Origin: Kiritimatiellia bacterium
GTDB taxonomy: Bacteria; Verrucomicrobiota; Kiritimatiellia; JAFGHX01
Assembly: GCA_016929905.1 (NCBI GenBank)
Contig: JAFGHX010000433.1
Coordinates: 1-64,000, forward strand
Direction: 5' to 3'
DNA length: 64,000 nucleotides
Numbering within the stretch: position 1 is the first letter of the stretch; every line of letters starts with the position of its first letter. This document shows positions 62,701-64,000 of the stretch, one piece after another. The notes beneath the pieces are model-generated. The model was not told the DNA's origin. It searched no databases and was given only the letters and a program-made list of their open reading frames with translations. The position numbers and the translations under genes are program-made.

Positions 62701-62810
62701 AACGCAAGAAGGACAAGGAACTCGTGGAACTGGGTTATCCGCCGGAGCGCGCCGTGGCCGAGGCGAAGCGCTGCCTGCGCTGCGACCTGGAAACCGAGGA
62801 GAACGCGTGA
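59718..62810 (+). CDS. NuoF fused to a GltD/NfnB-like FAD-NAD(P) domain
   Basis: A 1030-residue fusion. N-terminal 2Fe-2S domain (about 22-110); NuoF core with GLRGRGGAGFPTGLKW (near 183), CNADEGDPGAFMDR, and ESCGKCAPC (near 472); then, instead of a ferredoxin, the glutamate-synthase small-subunit module: CKHTCPAGVDVPRYVR and ICGYVCFHPCETKC (4Fe-4S, near 563-610), FAD site VAVVGSGPAGLTAAYYLG (654), and NAD(P) site VVVVGGGSSAMDAARAA (783). It can thus hold FMN, FAD and several Fe-S clusters in one chain, a layout suited to linking NADH, NADPH and ferredoxin. Start is a GTG overlapping the nuoE stop (GTGA). It directly precedes the formate dehydrogenase gene. Confidence 0.9.
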   Translation: MRYEAIQEKSAAAWQTFTDPNRPRILVGAGTCGKAAGADSILAAIRDRFGSLGQEVGLYEVGCLGLCYAEPLVDLSRPGGPRVLYGSVSAGQIADLLDAFFRRGDLRPDLALAVLEGESVEGIPSLGELPMMAGQVRVALRNCGWIDPENIDHYVARGGYAGVAKALNMQPSEVIEAVKASGLRGRGGAGFPTGLKWEFCRKATGAQKYMVCNADEGDPGAFMDRAVLESDPHSVIEGLVIAAYAIGASEGYIYTRAEYPLAIQRLRKAIAQAQEAGLLGPAILGSSFSFNVHIKEGAGAFVCGEETALIASIEGKRGMPNPRPPFPAQRGIFGKPTNINNVETLAQVPVILAQGSAAVARYGTEKSRGTKTFALAGKVRRTGLIEVPLGMTLRQIVFDIGGGIPENKRIKAVQTGGPSGGCIPANLLDTPVDYERLAEAGAIMGSGGMVVMDEDTCMVDTARFFLEFTQNESCGKCAPCRLGTRQMLAILDRISSGAGRTDDIDILLELAESVKRGSLCGLGQTVPNPVLTTIRYFRDEYESHILDRKCPAAVCRGLVSAPCKHTCPAGVDVPRYVRCIAEERYADALDVIREKLPLPAICGYVCFHPCETKCRRRQLDDPIAVRALKRFAAEHGVKRRRKRSPRRPPTGKRVAVVGSGPAGLTAAYYLGKRGHKVTIFERDAEPGGTLRTGIPAFRLPRAVIDEEIREIRKSAGVRIRTHANVSSVRKLLKRGYDAVLLAYGAQQGLKTGIEGEDLPQVFDALGFLRQINADKPVEVGKRVVVVGGGSSAMDAARAACRAGAESVRVLYRRTREDMPAAEEEVEEAMEEDVQLAFLVAPVRITHKNGHLSIECVRMRQGAMDRSGRRSPVPIEGSAFHIEADSVIMAVGQTPESLPEPDCAADRRGRIEVERQTLATSCPGVFAAGDVVTGPATVIEAVGAGRRAATAIDRYLGGDGDIDETLAPPEEGLGEGVMEEQEERRREVVPKRSAAERKKDKELVELGYPPERAVAEAKRCLRCDLETEENA

Positions 62811-62820
62811 CAGGCAGATT

Positions 62821-64000
62821 ATGAAGGACGTGTCTCTGACCATAGACGGGCGGGAAGTCACCGTGCCGGACGGCAGCACCGTGCTCGAAGCCGCGCGCAG
62901 CGTGGGCATTTACATCCCGACGCTCTGCGCGGACGACGACCTGGCGCCGTACGGCGCGTGCCGGATGTGCATCGTCGAGATCGAGGGTGCGAAGGGGCTG
63001 CCCACCGCCTGTACGACGGTGGCGACCCCAGGCATGGTCGTGCGGACCGACACCGACCAGGTGAACCGCGTGCGACGAATGATTTGCGAGATGCTGATTT
63101 CCGACCATCCCGCCGACTGCCTCTCTTGCTCATCCAATCAGGCCTGCGAACTCCAGAAGGTGGCCGCCTATCTCGGCATCACCCGCAAGCGGCTCGAGAA
63201 GCTGGAGCGTGCGCCGGTCCTGGACGACAGCAATCCCTTTTTCGTGCGCGATCTGTCCAAATGCATCCTCTGCGCGCGCTGCGTGCGGGTCTGCCACGAG
63301 GTGCGCGGGGTGGGCGCGATCGAGATCACGGGACGCGGCTTCAAGAGCCGCGTGGGAACGTTCGGCGACCTGCCGTTGAGCGAATCGGTATGCGAATCGT
63401 GCGGCGAATGCGTCGCGCACTGCCCGGTCGGCGCGCTGACGCCCAAGTACGAAACGCTTCCGCCGACGCGGGACGTGAAGACCGTCTGCCCCTACTGCGG
63501 GTGCGGGTGCGGGCTGGTTCTGGGCGTGCGGGGCAACCGCATCGTCAGGATTTCCGGGGACCGGGACCACGTGGTCAACCACGGCAGCCTGTGCGTGAAG
63601 GGGCGGTTCGGGCTGGACTTCGTGGGCGCGGAGGACCGGCTGACGAAGCCGCTGATCAAGCGTGAGGGCAAATTCGAGGAGGCGAGCTGGGAGGAGGCAC
63701 TCGACCTTGTCGTCACCAGGCTGGGCGAAATCAAGGCCCAGGACGGGCCCGACGCGATTGCGGGGCTGTCCTCGGCCAAGTGCACGAACGAAGAGAACTA
63801 CGTCTTCCAGAAATTCATGCGTGCGGCGGTGGGCACGAACAACATCGACCACTGCGCACGATTATGACACTCCGCAACAGTCGCCGGTCTGGCGACGGCG
63901 TTCGGAAGCGGGGCGATGACGAACTCGATCGCCGAGTTCGAGCAGGCCGACGGCATCTTCGTGATCGGGTCCAACACGACGGAGGCGCACCCGATCATCG
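62821..64000 (+). CDS. fdhA: Selenocysteine formate dehydrogenase alpha subunit, 3' end outside window
   Basis: The visible 393 codons begin with a NuoG-like region: 2Fe-2S (CADDDLAPYGACRMC), the His-Cys cluster HPADCLSCSSNQAC, and 4Fe-4S motifs CILCARCVRVC and CESCGECVAHC. The Mo/W-bisMGD domain then starts with CPYCGCGCGLVLGV. Codon 349 is UGA (63865-63867) in the context DHCARL-U-HSATVAGLATAFGSG, exactly the active-site selenocysteine of formate dehydrogenases; the frame stays open to the window end. It interconverts CO2 and formate, the first methyl-branch step. It lies 10 bases after the NuoF-GltD gene. Confidence 0.95.
63865..63896 (+). promoter_or_regulatory. UGA selenocysteine codon and bacterial SECIS hairpin
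   Basis: UGA at 63865-63867; 12 bases later the perfect stem GTCGCC (63880-63885) / GGCGAC (63891-63896) closes the loop GGTCT (63886-63890). GGUCU is the SelB-recognised loop of the E. coli fdhF SECIS, and the 18 bases between UGA and the loop match the spacing I recall for fdhF. Confidence 0.92.

Noticed and set aside
63865..63867. Nonsense mutation or pseudogene in the formate dehydrogenase
   Set aside because: The UGA is at the known selenocysteine position, conserved sequence continues in frame, and a canonical SECIS follows.

Overview
This is a GC-rich stretch of a Gram-negative anaerobe, most likely from the PVC group (Verrucomicrobiota / Kiritimatiellota-like). The best lineage marker is a five-gene pilus/secretin block (26074-33423) whose order and proteins resemble the Akkermansia Amuc_1098-Amuc_1102 cluster. 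Other hints are lpxA (LPS), a DksA-type protein with a Lys/Ala-rich tail, and unusually dense short repeats in almost every intergenic gap. The taxonomic call is an inference; there is no rRNA or tRNA in the window.

Region 1-33.7 kb is mostly housekeeping and mostly on the minus strand: PPi-dependent phosphofructokinase, a DnaQ-type exonuclease and an AGOG-type DNA glycosylase; a two-gene sensor unit (membrane protein plus a LacI-type binding domain/histidine kinase fusion); two oligopeptide ABC ATPases; lpxA, radC-miaA-lspA-dksA, a dCMP deaminase, a DUF401 permease, lipB, a CCA/poly(A) nucleotidyltransferase and panD; then coaE-rho-tig-clpP-clpX, a stand-alone 5'-3' exonuclease, and the pilus operon with a recognisable promoter and terminator.

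Region 33.7-64 kb is a one-carbon and electron-transfer locus. Acetyl-CoA synthetase and an AraC-family regulator lie on the minus strand. Divergent from the regulator, everything to the right edge runs on the plus strand: corrinoid protein, pterin-dependent methyltransferase, a PanE-like reductase, formate-THF ligase, FolD, a stand-alone AICAR transformylase, an HdrA-ferredoxin-MvhD fusion, MetV, MetF, HdrC, a remarkable HdrA/NuoEFG composite, MvhD, an FrhB-like Fe-S protein, AsrA- and AsrB-like subunits, NuoE, a NuoF-GltD fusion and the start of a formate dehydrogenase. Together these supply the methyl branch of the Wood-Ljungdahl pathway (formate to methyl-THF) with flavin/Fe-S modules that could couple NAD(P)H, ferredoxin and methylene-THF reduction. 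CODH/ACS and HdrB are not in the window.

Two results stand out. (1) A long HdrA gene is interrupted exactly between its ferredoxin motif and the following conserved segment by nuoE, nuoF and the N-terminal part of nuoG, all kept open, so that HdrA-N is fused to NuoE and NuoG-N is fused to HdrA-C. (2) The formate dehydrogenase has an in-frame UGA at its active-site position followed by a textbook bacterial SECIS hairpin (GGUCU loop, 18 nt after the UGA), so it is a selenoprotein and runs off the window.

The intergenic DNA holds several repeat families: hairpin-bearing composites around lpxA and after the DUF401 gene, with different but still complementary inner stems; a 12-bp TTC(T/G)CGAG(C/T)AAG array family at six loci; and many locus-specific 7-12 bp tandem arrays, two of which run into the 5' ends of genes.
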